From contig NC_081542.1 in NCBI RefSeq assembly GCF_901000735.1, positions 42,047,064-42,111,063 of the forward strand: a stretch of 64,000 bases of DNA. Reading direction: 5' to 3'. A model generated the notes under the pieces. It worked only from the letters and a program-made list of their open reading frames with translations. It ran no database searches and was not told where the DNA came from. Source of the DNA: Corylus avellana (lineage: Eukaryota; Streptophyta; Magnoliopsida; Fagales; Betulaceae). The position numbers and the translations under genes were made by a program. Positions 1-10,989 of the stretch are shown here, piece by piece. Positions within the stretch are counted from its first letter, which is position 1; each line of letters opens with the position of its first letter.

Positions 1-658
1 ACTCTCAAAGTCGACCCTAATAATAGGTCAATAGCGTCCACTCTTAGTGGACGCTATTGGTCATCAAATTTATTTTTTTAATTTTTTTTTAATTCTTCTA
101 GGCACTCTTTAGGGTCGACTTTTGTCGACCCTAATAATAGGTCAATAGCGTCCACTCTTAGTGGACACTATTGATCATCAAATTTATTTTTTTAATTTTT
201 TTTTAATTCTTCTACGCACTCTTTAGGGTCGACTTTTGTCGACCCTAATGCCTAACTATTAGGGTCGACTCTCAAAGTCGACCCTATTGAGCTTTTATGT
301 GATTTTTTTTTCTTTTTTTATTTTTTTTCCATCTTTCAGCGTCCACTTAAGTGGACGCTATTGGTTAAGTATTAGGGTCGACTATTGTCGACCCTAAAAG
401 TTTTTTTTTCGCCGCTTAAATTTTTCCCGCCCCTAGGATAATTCCCGCGCGTATATTAGGGTCGACTTATTAGCGTCCACTGTAAAGTGGACGCTAATAG
501 TCAACTTTTCGACCCATTATTAGCGTCTACTTCGAGGTGGACGCTAATACGGAACTATTAGGGGCGACTTTGAAAGTCGCCCCTAATAGTTGAGTATTAG
601 GGGCGACTTTTGAGTCGCCCCTAATAAGTCGCCCCTGATGACTATCTTTCTTGTAGTG
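1..658. mobile_element. Terminal part of a CACTA (En/Spm) DNA transposon
   Basis: The right edge reads TTTCTTGTAGTG (647-658), the reverse complement of the CACTA terminal repeat CACTACAAGAAA. The 650 bp inside it are packed with short palindromic subterminal motifs of two main kinds: GTCGACCCTA with its complement and GTGGACGCTA with its complement, plus a GGCGAC variant near the end. A unit of about 125 bp containing them is repeated in tandem at about 15-235. Dense subterminal repeats next to a CACTA terminus are typical of this superfamily and are thought to bind the transposase. The other end and any transposase lie outside the window. No 3-bp target duplication can be tested with one end only. 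Confidence 0.85.
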
Positions 659-2119
659 ACTTGATTATGGCCCATTATGTCTTTCTTAGTAATTTTGTTA
701 AAGATTAATGTTTTTTTCTAACATTTGTTTTAGCAGTTTCCTCAAACCTTCAACCTAAAAAAAATGAATTTTATTTTATTTTTTCAAAAGATAGAATGTA
801 ATAATGATCTAAGCTAATTAGATACATGTGGTTAAAACTACCCATAAATTGAGCTTAAATTAATCATGGTCATATGTATCTTACAAAAAGCTTTCTTTGT
901 TTTGATCATTCTCATTGGTTCCATACTAGCACCTTAATTAAAAATGCAAGTATCTCAATTTTTATATATTATCATATCGTTATCCTTTCATCAAAACAGT
1001 CATATGAATATACAAATTTCCTTTTAATTGATATATGTTTCATATCGGTTCATAACTACTTTTCTGCTTCAGCCATGTTACTCCATTTGTTCGAGAGAAA
1101 ATGTTTGGGGTATTATAATTTTTATTGCAATGATCTTCTGCAAATTGACTCGGCAGTCTATGTGGCAGTGTCACATTAGCTACAATCGAATTTAATTATT
1201 TAGTTACTAGCATTGTTAGTGTCACATACGTTATTACATGAGTTTGTAAGGGATTTATAGTAAAAGTTTTAGTACCCTTAACAACACTTTTGTTTGAGTA
1301 ATACCCTTCTATTTTTTTAATCTCACATTCATTCTAAGAATTGATCCAAGATGATGAAAATTAACATTTTTTTTAAAGTACTACTTTCTTTCAACTGATC
1401 ACTCCCTTGTTTTTGCTCCTAGTTATACCAAAAATGCATTTTATTTTGTCTTAATAATGCATAACTTATGATCATCAGTAAAATATTCTTAGATAAACAA
1501 TCCAACAATTTATATATATATATATATATATAGGAAGGAAGAGAACTAAGGACACTGCACTCCAAAATAGATGCTATATATGTTTGTTTGTTGCGTTTGA
1601 AACTTCCAAACCTAAGAGCTAGAGCAACTGGTGCGATCTACGACGGATTAGGAAAATAGCATGCACTAATTTCATCAGCTACGTACTTCTATTTACCTGA
1701 TAACATCTGCGTTATAATTCATCACCACTTTCCATCTTCTGCCATGTTTGATTGAGTGAAATATATATTTGATATCCAAAAAAGCAAAAATCAGTCCCAT
1801 CCAACTCTATATTTATATATATAGCAGGTTTATGCTCAAACCTGAAACCTCGTCTAGCTGGCTAGATTTCCTTGCCAGGGGACTAGGGTATATGGGTACC
1901 TAGCTAGTGGCAAAGCAATATATAGCTAGCCCCTTTATTCTTTTTCAAATTTGATTCTACCTTTCCCAAAGAAGATCATCCTAAGAACATTGTACATGAT
2001 CCTTAAACAATAATGACAAACATATATGTATATTTTTTGAAGGAAAATAATTGGAAGAAGAAAAAAAAAATAAAAATTCAAATAATATATAAAATCACAT
2101 TATCTGAAATTATGCCAAC
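659..2119. other. Gene-poor stretch, possibly intron 1 of the MADS-box gene
   Basis: No convincing exon is seen on either strand. A short (TA)n run lies near 1511-1532. If the MADS-box gene is intact, this is the start of its first coding intron on the minus strand, with the CACTA element inside the same intron. I looked for an I-domain or K-box exon here and found none. Confidence 0.4.
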
Positions 2120-2301
2120 CTGGTGCTTGCAAATTCATAGAGCTTTCCAGTACTGGCAAAGATGATAAGTCCAACTTCAGCATCACACAGGATAGCCAGC
2201 TCCTTGGCCCTTTTGATCAACCCCTTTCTCCGCTTTGAGAAAGTAACCTGCCTGCTCGTTGAATTACCGATCCTTTCAATTGCAATCTTCCCTCTCCCCA
2301 T
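2120..2301 (-). CDS. MIKC-type MADS-box transcription factor, first coding exon only
   Basis: The exon encodes a complete MADS DNA-binding domain: it starts [20 protein letters not shown] and continues through the [20 protein letters not shown] region to KLYEFAST. The first ATG is at 2301. The exon is 182 bp and ends ACCAG/GTTGG, which is the usual size and phase of MIKC exon 1. The domain is closest by eye to the AGL17/ANR1/AGL16 clade ([12 protein letters not shown] followed by [10 protein letters not shown]). MADS domains bind CArG boxes as dimers in the nucleus. A leader exon and 5' UTR intron lie just upstream. No I, K or C domain exon is visible to the left, so the gene either has a long first intron leaving the window or is a truncated copy. 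Substitutions such as IERIGNS and GLIKRA are unusual but leave the frame open. Confidence 0.8.
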
Positions 2302-2535
2302 CCCCCCTAGTGCTTTCCCCACACTTTTAGGGTTCCTGCAATAAAGACCGGTCTTTATTGAAAAAAGCTTGAAAAATAGTTTGAAAAAAGTTTGAAAAAA
2401 AGCTCAAAATGGTAAGACCCGAAAGCTTCCATAAAAGCTTACCTTCAGGTTGATCAGACAAAGCAAGAGTTTTGACTGTTGATGATGACAAGATGGTCTT
2501 TGAGGTTTGTGTTGCATCTTCGTTTAGCTTAGCTT
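2302..2535 (-). other. 5' UTR of the MADS-box gene with a 107-bp leader intron
   Basis: On the minus strand a noncoding exon ends CCTGAAG/GTAAGC with its last base at 2443. The intron (2442-2336) ends TTGCAG/GAACCC, and the second leader piece (2335-2302) runs into the ATG at 2301. Both splice sites are canonical. The 5' limit near 2535 is an estimate. Confidence 0.6.
2339..2360. repeat. 22-bp perfect palindrome at the leader-intron acceptor
   Basis: The core AATAAAGACCGGTCTTTATT (2340-2359) is a perfect inverted repeat, and the flanking C (2339) and G (2360) extend it to 22 bp. It overlaps the 3' splice site of the MADS leader intron. It is followed at 2360-2405 by three or four imperfect copies of a GAAAAAAGCTT-like unit. 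Confidence 0.9.
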
Positions 2536-2582
2536 TATAGGAGGAGAGAAAAAACGGCTTAGGGGGTGAATATAATCATAAT

Positions 2583-2592
2583 CATATATATA
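2583..2592 (-). promoter_or_regulatory. Candidate TATA box of the MADS-box gene
   Basis: A TATATATA run lies about 50 bp upstream of the inferred leader exon on the minus strand. Such runs are common in this AT-rich window, so position is the only support. Confidence 0.3.
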
Positions 2593-2599
2593 GAAATGG

Positions 2600-4149
2600 T
2601 AAATGGAGAAGAGTGATTTCAGGTATTAAACAATTATCAATGCGCATCATACTTTCTGAAGTGAATTAAAAAAATACTCCAAAGTCTTCATATTTTATCC
2701 AAGTATTTTGTTAGAATATATGAAAAATATATTCTAAGGCTAGGTATCATAGAGTGACACGTGCATGGGACTATACGTCCACTTGTGTTACTATGTAGGA
2801 AAGTTTTAATGGCTAATATATATATATACCTTCCCAGCAGGCACAGTAAATAATATTTTGTTCAGCATTTATTATTAATTAGATTTAAAAAAAAAAAATT
2901 GAATGATGAATCATCGAATTCGAAAAGAAAAACCTAAGAAATCTGTCGTTGTAATATTAATGGTCTGACACTTTTGCCATTGAAAAAACAAAGGGAGGGA
3001 TATTATGGTCTTCCTGCATTTCTCCATGTATTATAATAAGCCTGTTAATTCAGAAACCATAGCAATATATATAATAACGCAGGTGAAATTTTCGGTCCAT
3101 GTGTCTGGCAAAAGGTAAGGTTGAATTTGGGGGGAGAGAGAGAGAGAGAGATCTTTTGGTTTTGAAATCCGAAAAAAGGCAAGAAAGAGATCAAATTCAT
3201 GCATATCCAAAATGCAAAGTCCATTTTTTTTTTATTATTATTATTTTTATGAATGAATTTTTTGTATTACTCACAATCAAATACTAGAAAAGGAATCAAA
3301 ACAACCGAACATCCAAATGAATTTAGAATTTGTAGGACACGTATAAGGAGGAAGATTAACACAATAATTTAACGTGGTTAGGGAAGATTTCCTATGTCCA
3401 TGAGTATCAAGGAAAATACAATGAATCTCGGATCTCTCCCTCTCTCTTCTTATTAAACCTTAAACTATCTCTAAGATATATACAATGTGTGTATATAAAT
3501 TTATTGCATGGCCTTTAATTATTTATAGGGAAAAATAATCCTCTCCTAAGGAAGGTAGGATTCCTAATAGAGAAAGACCGGACTCATAATCCTAAGAAAT
3601 ACACAATTGAAAATTAATATGGGTTTGACGTCTCGAAAATTAAGTTAATTAATCTTATATTGTGAAATTAAATTAAGTGACAGAGATTTATAATTGAGTT
3701 TAAGAAATTTCAATTATAACTCGACTAATCCTCTTATGATGATAGTGCCTATATATATGTGATTTAATTTAGATAGAACTTTACACATAATTGCTTGGTT
3801 GCAAGAGGCCGGTTATAGTGAATTTTGGCCTCCTAGAAAGTGTACAAGTGTACATCTTTCTTTCAACTTCATGTTGGATTCTCCACGCTCTCCTCTCAAG
3901 TACGTAGCATGCCCTTGAGGCCACCCTCATTTATTCGATCATATTGTGATTCCCTCCTCTTTTCTCAACTAATCCAATTACGTACGAAGTGTTCCTAGCA
4001 TATCTTGGCTTTCTATGGCTTTCTTTCCCGATGCAAAATTCGTAGAATTTATTGTAGTACAAATAGTGCAGTGCATAATCTAGCGACATGGACCCTCCAA
4101 GTAACGAATACAACATAAGTCTTTTTATTTATTCCTAACTCTCAAGAAG
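2600..4149. other. No gene seen; probable LTR-like remnant at about 3300-3900
   Basis: A (GA)n run lies at 3134-3151. The stretch from about 3300 has the phrase AATTTAACGTGGTTAGGG followed by a stop-rich pyrimidine tract, which resembles LTR sequence of plant copia elements. I could not find paired ends, a primer-binding site or a target duplication. No protein-coding segment is supported. Confidence 0.25.
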
Positions 4150-4541
4150 TACTGGATCTTTTATAACACTCAGCATAAGTTTCCAGATTTTCTGCTTCTT
4201 CTAACATGGAGGATGAGGTATATATGGTTCTGCTACATTGTAATTCAAACTTGGAGACTGCAAATCACATCTTTTTAGGTTGTGTTATTGCAAGGATTAT
4301 ATGCAGGAATTCAAGTTGTCCTTTAAATGTTGAAGCTTTTGTTGATTTGCACATCTCTAATTGGATTAAGACTAGTGTTAATCCTTCTAAATTCTTAGCT
4401 ATCCCTAAAAAAGATTCACAATTTTCAGATCTTTGCATCCATTGCTATGGATCAAATTTAGTTTTTTTAGAAACCAAATTGTGCACAACTTGTTTCTATG
4501 GAGGTGCATTCTATTCTATGAGGTATTGGACATGCTGTTAA
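4150..4541 (+). pseudogene. LINE reverse transcriptase C-terminal piece (zf-RVT region), broken
   Basis: The reading frame carries ETANHIFLGCVIARIICRNS, a match to the zinc-binding zf-RVT motif (C..E...H.F..C..AR..W) that follows the reverse transcriptase of plant L1-type LINEs. The downstream linker (WFFRNQIVHN-like) is readable only after changing frame near 4440. The matching RNase H domain resumes at about 6540, so one LINE copy was split by the Gypsy element at 4542-6462. It is non-functional. Confidence 0.6.
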
Positions 4542-4649
4542 CTCGCATATAGATAATCCAACTCTCCCTTCTCTTTAAAAGAAGAAAGGTTTCCCTCCTC
4601 ATTGTGAGGCTCCCTACCGCCTCTTGCGGTTGTTTTAGGGTAAGATGGA

Positions 4650-4749
4650 NNNNNNNNNNNNNNNNNNNNNNNNNNNNNNNNNNNNNNNNNNNNNNNNNNN
4701 NNNNNNNNNNNNNNNNNNNNNNNNNNNNNNNNNNNNNNNNNNNNNNNNN
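4650..4749. other. Assembly gap (100 N)
   Basis: Exactly 100 N, the conventional length for a gap of unknown size. It falls inside the Gypsy remnant, so the missing pol region and left LTR may be hidden here. Confidence 0.99.
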
Positions 4750-5135
4750 TCATCAACCTCATGAGGTTTGGAAACCGCATCAAAATCTGCAATACCATCC
4801 TCAGGTCCTTCCTCTTCCAATGAGTCATCTTCTTCGGTGTAGATACCGCCAAACATGGGCGAAAACCCATCTTCTTTGTACTGTTCCTCTAGGTTGGATG
4901 GCAAAGATCTTTCATTCGGATCTACCTCACTGACATCGTCATCATAGGTTGGTGGGAAATTCCAATCCACGAATCCTTGTGAATGATCTTCAACATTTTC
5001 ATGCTTGAACTCTTCATTAAGGAATTCAAATTCCTCAAACTTTTCATCCACATATTCCCCTTCCTCCACCAAATATGGGTTTGGCTGATGAATTTTTGGT
5101 TTGCGAATAACGGTCAAGTTGGCCAGCCGCGGCAT
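4750..5135 (-). pseudogene. Acidic coding segment of the Gypsy remnant
   Basis: The minus-strand frame is rich in Glu and Asp and includes GFVDWNFPPTYDDDVSEVD. It resembles acidic linkers seen in plant Gypsy polyproteins, but I cannot assign a named domain. It runs into the N gap. Its frame is not continuous with the gag-like segment upstream. Confidence 0.4.
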
Positions 5136-5437
5136 CTCCGAATCCGTGTCTCCTCTCTAGACACCTCTTTTTTGTTGGAATTTTCTATTTTCTTTGTCAC
5201 AACTATAGATCCTTGTCTCAAATTCTGTGATTTTCGGCCCATGATATAACTATGGGGCAAGAAAGTGACTCGCATATATTTCAATAGTTTCTCCAAACTA
5301 TTTATCTTCAATTTGCCTTGCCGCATCCTATATTACTTTAGTTGCCGCCACCACGCCACAACTCTTCCCCGAAATGTGTTTACCACCAAAGAGACTCGTT
5401 TTTTCATTGGGCAACCTCTTTGAATTCAAGAACCTCT

Positions 5438-5870
5438 TCAACAGTTACCACCCAATCTAGAAATTCTTTGGGTTGTAGATCCCCTTGGAATTTCAGAATA
5501 TTGAGTTTGAACCCGTTCACTCATTGATTGGCATGAGCTTGCGCATGGTGCTGACGTTCGGCACTCCGCATAAGGGTTCCTGGATCCATTTCCATTGTGA
5601 CCACCCATGTTGGATAATCGGGTAGCGAGGGTTTCGAATTCAGCCCTCATAGCCTCAACTTGCTCCTCCATGTGTTGCCAACATTTAGCAATAGATTTGC
5701 CTTCCGCCTCCGCGTACCGCGGTCTTGGTTGGTGACTACAATCGTTAGGCCCACTAGCTATGTGCCGCAAACAAATCGTCGGTTGCTCCTTACGTGCTCC
5801 CTCTGTGCATATGTGCACTTCGTTCTTGTCTGTACAACAGATGCCCCTCCCCATTCATTGAAAGTACTTG
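5438..5870 (-). pseudogene. Gag-like N-terminus of the Gypsy remnant
   Basis: Coding potential starts directly after the primer-binding site (FNEWGGAS then, after a frame change, RYAEAEGKSIAKCWQHMEEQ). The coiled, Met- and Glu-rich piece is typical of plant gag N-termini. The gag core and CCHC zinc knuckle are not seen, and the frame is interrupted. Confidence 0.45.
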
Positions 5871-5883
5871 GGCTCTGATACCA
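5871..5883 (-). promoter_or_regulatory. tRNA primer-binding site of the Gypsy remnant
   Basis: TGGTATCAGAGCC on the minus strand, 2 bp inside the LTR end. It matches the initiator-methionine tRNA 3' end used by many plant LTR retrotransposons to prime minus-strand DNA. Confidence 0.8.
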
Positions 5884-5885
5884 AC

Positions 5886-6462
5886 TGATGCAACGTGACT
5901 TAGTGGGCTGTAGCGAATAACAACAATAAGAAACGGGATAAATACTTCTACACCTTGAGACTATCAAAGATCTAAGAAATCTTCTCAAAACGATAGAGTC
6001 AATCTAGGGTTTGAAGAAAAACAAAGAAGAAACTCAACTCTGAGACTTCTTATTGAACAAAATTCATATATAAACCAAATTTACGTTTCTGGAGGCTATA
6101 AGCATTTATTTATAGACCTCCAAAACTGTAAACCTATTAAAACATGAAATAAAGTCGATTATTGTAATTCTACGATGACCGTCCAGACGCCTCAAAACCC
6201 TAAAAAATAATAGAGCTACGGAGGTGTTCGTCCGAACGGGACTTAGAGCCGTCCGGACGGCCACTATAAAAAGCCATGAAACCCGTTCGGACAGGATATA
6301 TCCCCGTCCGGACGGCCCTAGACAGAAACTCTAAAAAACATAAAAATAACATAAGACGTCCGGACTTGCAGCAGACGAAGCTTCAGACGAGGACTCTCGA
6401 GTTGGGCTCCGTCCGAACGGGCTGCAGACAGGATTGTAGACGAGGCATTCCGATCTACATCA
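5886..6462 (-). repeat. 5' LTR of the Gypsy remnant with GTCCGGACGG palindromes
   Basis: It is bounded by TGATG (5886-5890) and CATCA (6458-6462), an inverted TG...CA pair next to the primer-binding site. Between 6225 and 6420 it contains about six copies of a CCGTCCGGACGG-type palindrome with small variations. Confidence 0.6.
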
Positions 6463-6991
6463 ACTACCTAGAGCGTTTATGGTTGCGGTTAAGAGGGAAT
6501 AACCACAATTACGACTACAATTGCTTGTACACCCCTACCTTTAAGAACTTTAAAAGCAAACTTTGATGTTGCTATTGGAGCAAAGTTTTTTTGTGGCTTA
6601 GGCTGTGGTTTGTAATGATACTGGCTCACTAAAGATAAATCTATTGAGGTTAATGTTGGTGAGGCTATTGCAGCTCTCTTAGTAGCTAATTTAGTTTTTT
6701 TCTTTGGGTACTGACAAGCTTCTTCTAGAGGGAGACTCACTTGTTACTATCATGGCTCTCAAAAAGCCAAATTTGATTAAAGATAGGAGGATTGATCCTA
6801 TAATTAGAGACACCCTCCTTACTGTTTCTCATATTCCAGTACGAGATGTTGCAAAGGTTCATAAACAAGAAAATTCAACGACTCACTTGGTGGCTAAAGC
6901 CAATCATGGTTCATTTGGGCTTTATCCTCATAATTCCCGTCTTTTCTCTTTTCTGTATGCTTGTCTGTCATTTCCCCTCTTCTTATATTGA
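6463..6991 (+). pseudogene. LINE RNase H domain, broken
   Basis: KANFDVAIGAKFF at about 6551 and GEAIAALLVANLV at about 6660 are in one frame. LLLEGDSLVTIMALKKPN and the terminal RDVAKVHKQENSTTHLVAKA are in another. They match plant LINE RNase H, with the acidic D, E, D positions present. The frame changes at the T-run near 6695. This is the continuation of the LINE piece at 4150-4541. Confidence 0.65.
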
Positions 6992-9900
6992 CTCGAAAAT
7001 ACAAAACAACTACTACAACTAATTCAACTAACAACTAAAATAAAAGTTCACTGCATTCGGCCTGTCACAAAACGCATACAGATCGAACATGAAACATCAA
7101 AACACATTCTATTCAACATAAAACGCAAACGCTTTGCATTCTCCGCCTTAGTTATAAGAATGGACTCCAGCTAGTTGCTTCACTTTTCAAAGTTGCGCCA
7201 CACCATGCAACGTTGCCTTGAGATTCATGCCTCGTCAGACGCATCAATCATCAAGCCTTGAGATCCACTCTTCGTCAGACAGGTTGATTCATCGAGCTTT
7301 ACAATTCTGTCTCTCGCATTTCCCCACATTTTTCCTCTTACTTCGCAAAATCACACCGAAACCATCTTCCTCTTGAAACCCTACACCATTCGATCTCTCC
7401 TTTCCCCAACTCCACACAAAACCATAACACTTTCTCTAGTTCTCTCTATATACTTATCAAAAAAAAAAAAACCAACAAAGTAATTAAAGTACACCATGCT
7501 AATTAGAATTTTGTATAGAGGCACGGAAATGTAGCAGCATGTGTCATTGCACGATTGACTGACACAGGAGGACTGAAGTCACCGTCCGCCAATCGATGGA
7601 GGTCTTGCCACGCTTTATCGGGTTTAGTCCAATGGCAAACAATCTATACCACCAAGCAATAGGTGTGCGAGTTTTTGTCTGCCCAGAAAAAGGTTATCTA
7701 ATTAGAAAAGCCGTATTTTTACCATTTATGGGCTTGATATCAGTTTTAGATGAAGACCTAGTACTTTACTATTTGCATTAACATAGTGCTTAGGCGGCTG
7801 CTAACGCACCAATAATCATAAAGGTCTGGTGTCTCTGTCTAAACACAAGTTCCTATTGGCTAAGCCCACGTGAATGTGATTTGTTAAACCAATAAGATTC
7901 GATCTGCCCCTGAATTAAGGAGACACAGATTTCAAAGATTAGACTAGAATAATCCCTCCAACCACGAGCTAATTGGCCAGGTGTCAATCATCAGAAAATC
8001 ATATATCTGTACAATTGTACACACACCAAGAAAAAGGCGATTTTGCTTATATTTCCATCATGTTTATCACCCCAACAAGGGATTTTGTCGCTTCACTCAG
8101 CCATAATACAATTGAAAACTACTTCTTTTTAGTTTGTGATGAAAACTGCAGTGACTTAAACTATAAAGAGAGCACATGAGGTTCATCATAACTTTCATTT
8201 CCGATATATTTGGCTTTTTTTGGGAAGGAGATGTAATGTCCCTCTGATGCCTCATTAAACTCACATGCTCATGAATTGGGCAGAGTTGCTCTTCACGTAA
8301 TGCTTGACAAAACGTGCATGGATGAGTTTTAATGTCTGGCTCGAAGAATGTGAACATATATATCCCTATACACCATTGCCATTTCACACTTTAACCTAGC
8401 TAGCACCCATGTTAGGGTTAATTTGTCTTTTTTAAGGTATTTCTTTTTAACCTAGCTAGCTCCCATGTTAGGGTTTTGTCTCTTATACCTTTTTCTCTTT
8501 ACTCCAAAAAGTGTTTCAATTGTGCCCTATCAAGTCCAAAACATAATTGATAGACATCATGGGCATGCTGCATATATCGTCAAAATACTTTTAGTTTTTA
8601 ATTATTTTTTTCCTTCATATTATTTAATTGTGTTGGAGATTTTGTATCTCTTTAATTTCTATAATTCTTCTGTAGCTCATGTGGAAACCACGTACGGTTG
8701 TCTCAACAGAGATGTTATAAGATTAATGTTGATAAAATTTCATCAGCCATGTCATGTCTCTTTTGGTGACAATGAAAGCCAGTTTGACAAGCATATATGT
8801 GGGGGATCTGCGCTGCCAAGATGCTTCTTGCTATCTAGAGGAATATAATTAGCAGATGTAAAACGTCTTCATTCTTGCATTTATACAAGATTATGAGACA
8901 ATTAGGATCACCCCACTTGGTGGTGGAGAATAAATCGTACCTTAATTTTCAAGCACATCAATCACGAATATAATTCTTTTGAAATCTTTCAATTTTGTGA
9001 ACCTAACAGAAAACAAATTTGTTGGATCTGTTTCTCAAAGTGCTCCAACATTATATATTGTCTAAGCTGCAATGTTTTGACGAGCTTAATGTCTCTCAAT
9101 TGGCTTCCAATTGAAGTGATTCTCAAGATTAGAATGATACTATAGTAACTATACATCCTTAAATTAGCTAGGTCCGTACCATTGGGTAAATCTAGCTCAA
9201 TATATCATATGTTAATAAAGATACCCGGATTTCTGCGCCAGGGCTTAATTCCCATCAGCTAGTGGGAAAAGAATTCTTCTTTGTCTTTTTGAAGATCTGA
9301 ATGGTATATTGTCCTGCACAGAGCATATGCATTGAATTAATGATCCTTAATTACCTTTGCTGCAACGAGCATAGTGTTTTGTTTTTTGGGATCAAGAGAC
9401 CGAAACAACCAAAACAAAAACAAGTAACAAAGTATATATCTAGTTAAGGGAGAAAATTCGTACCATCTAGAGTACGACTCAAGAAAATTTTCATAGTTAG
9501 ATACACATTAAGGCATGGGTTCGAATCATGCAACAAAAATCTTCATGACTTGAGGAAGCGAGTGCGGTTTCTACCGTCTAAGCCACTCTTATGCTGCTCC
9601 CAATAGATATATACTAGTATAGTCACACTCAAGTAGAATAATTATTACTCTTTTACTTAGAAAAAAAAAGAGTGACAATTTGTATTTGCTTTCATGTCGA
9701 AGTATAAGTATAAGACTCAATTTAATTAAATGAGTTGAACCCTTAACCCTAAATCACTAATTTCATGTTAAATTCATATCAAATTTGTTAATCGTATAAA
9801 AAACTATCTACCCTAATTATACTATCTTCAATGGAATAAAGATCCTTAGCGAGCCAAGACTAGTGCTGAGGAAAGGGCAAGAGGCCCAACTTGGCGAGAA

Positions 9901-10610
9901 GACATCCTTCCCTTTGATCTGGAACGCGCCGTGTCTTCATGGCAACTTCTAGCCATGGGCCATCCCCCTACAAAGCCAGACTAGTTTAGAGGTCTCTTGG
10001 ACCCTGTGTCCAGGTAGATGCGGTTCGAGGTCAAGAGCATTGGTTAATAATTTTTCTTCATTTATTACCAGGTCCAAAATTTCAGAATAGGATCATCTTC
10101 AGTTCATAATGAATTTGAAAATATTCAATTTATGGCTAAAATTTCTTTTTAAAAATCCTAGAGCTACAAATAAGATACCTGTCCCACTAAAAAAATAATA
10201 AATAAATAATATTTCATATTAAAAATAAATAAATTAATAAAAAAAATAAGGGATGATTGGCCACCCCATCTTGGCTATAGGGGGTAGCCGAACCAACCTA
10301 TTTTAGATGGGGGTAACTTGAGAGCCACCCCCAATGGCAAGTCTGGGGTGGCTTTGATTATATATATATATATATTATTTATTTATTTTTTTTTATTAAT
10401 AGGACATATGTCCTATTTATGGCATCAGGATCTCTTTAAAGAAATCCTGACCATTAACTGGATATTCTCTAATTCAAAATAGACTGGAAAGGATCCTGTT
10501 CCCAAAATGTTACGAACCAAATATTGGTTAAATACAAGTAGTCAATTACCATCTCAGGTTCTTTCTTTTTGTTTGTTTGTTTGTCTGTTTTTCTTTTTCT
10601 TTTTTTTGGT
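6992..10610. other. No gene recognised
   Basis: Only short open frames without recognisable similarity are present. A 28-bp unit containing AACCTAGCTAGC and CCATGTTAGGGTT is repeated in tandem at about 8392-8420 and 8451-8478. A stretch at 9465-9595 has a B-box-like GGGTTCGAATC and may be a decayed SINE. A GC-richer stretch at 9840-10040 and a CCACCCC/GGGGTGG-bearing stretch at 10255-10365 look like repeat DNA of unknown class. Confidence 0.4.
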
Positions 10611-10989
10611 TAAATACTAAATACTCCCCTGGGTTTGATAACTTTTTTTTTTTTTTCCCTGTGGTTTCATTTTTATCACAAGAGGTCCCTGTGGTTTTGA
10701 TAAATGACCAAATTAGTCCATCCGTTAGTTGATCGTTAGTTCCTAACGGAATTCCATGTGGACCAATCAGACGTTGACACGTGGCACTCACTTAATTTTT
10801 TTAAAAAATTAAAAATTAAGTAAGTGCCACGTGTCAACATCTGATTGGTTCACATGGAATTCTGTTAGGTCAACTAACGGATGGACTAACTTGGTCATTT
10901 ATCAAAATCACAGGGACCTCCTGTGATAAAAATGAAACCACAGGAGGAAAAATAAAGTTATTAAACCACATGGGGTATTTAGTATTTAA
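10611..10989. mobile_element. Foldback MITE with arms of about 190 bp
   Basis: The left arm (from TAAATACTAAATACTCCCC) and right arm (ending GGGGTATTTAGTATTTA) are inverted repeats nearly across the whole element, meeting in an A/T-rich centre near 10800. The arms carry the phrases GTGCCACGTGTCAAC and CAACTAACGGATGGACTAA. Long arms and a minimal loop suggest a MULE-type MITE. No coding capacity is present. Confidence 0.85.

Larger units (their letters stand above)
4542..6462 (-). mobile_element. Ty3/Gypsy-like LTR retrotransposon remnant inserted in the LINE
   Basis: Read on the minus strand, a probable 5' LTR (6462-5886, about 577 bp, ends TGATG and CATCA) is followed by a primer-binding site TGGTATCAGAGCC (5883-5871). 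Gag-like and acidic coding segments run leftward to about 4540. No protease, reverse transcriptase, integrase or left LTR is present. The left side contains the 100-N gap 4650-4749, so the rest may be deleted or unassembled. The flanks are two halves of one LINE, which shows the insertion is younger than the LINE. Confidence 0.65.

Noticed and set aside
1..640. A CRISPR-like array
   Set aside because: The repeats are short palindromes with variable AT spacers next to a CACTA terminus in a plant genome; they are transposon subterminal repeats.
874..1179. A 101-codon plus-strand frame as a gene
   Set aside because: Phe/Ile/Tyr-rich translation typical of AT-rich noncoding DNA; no similarity recognised.
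8465..8848. A 127-codon plus-strand frame as a gene
   Set aside because: No recognisable domain, AT-rich composition and no splice or promoter context.
9465..9595. A tRNA gene or SINE (GGGTTCGAATC)
   Set aside because: Only a B-box-like motif is clear; no cloverleaf, A box or A-rich tail could be drawn with confidence.
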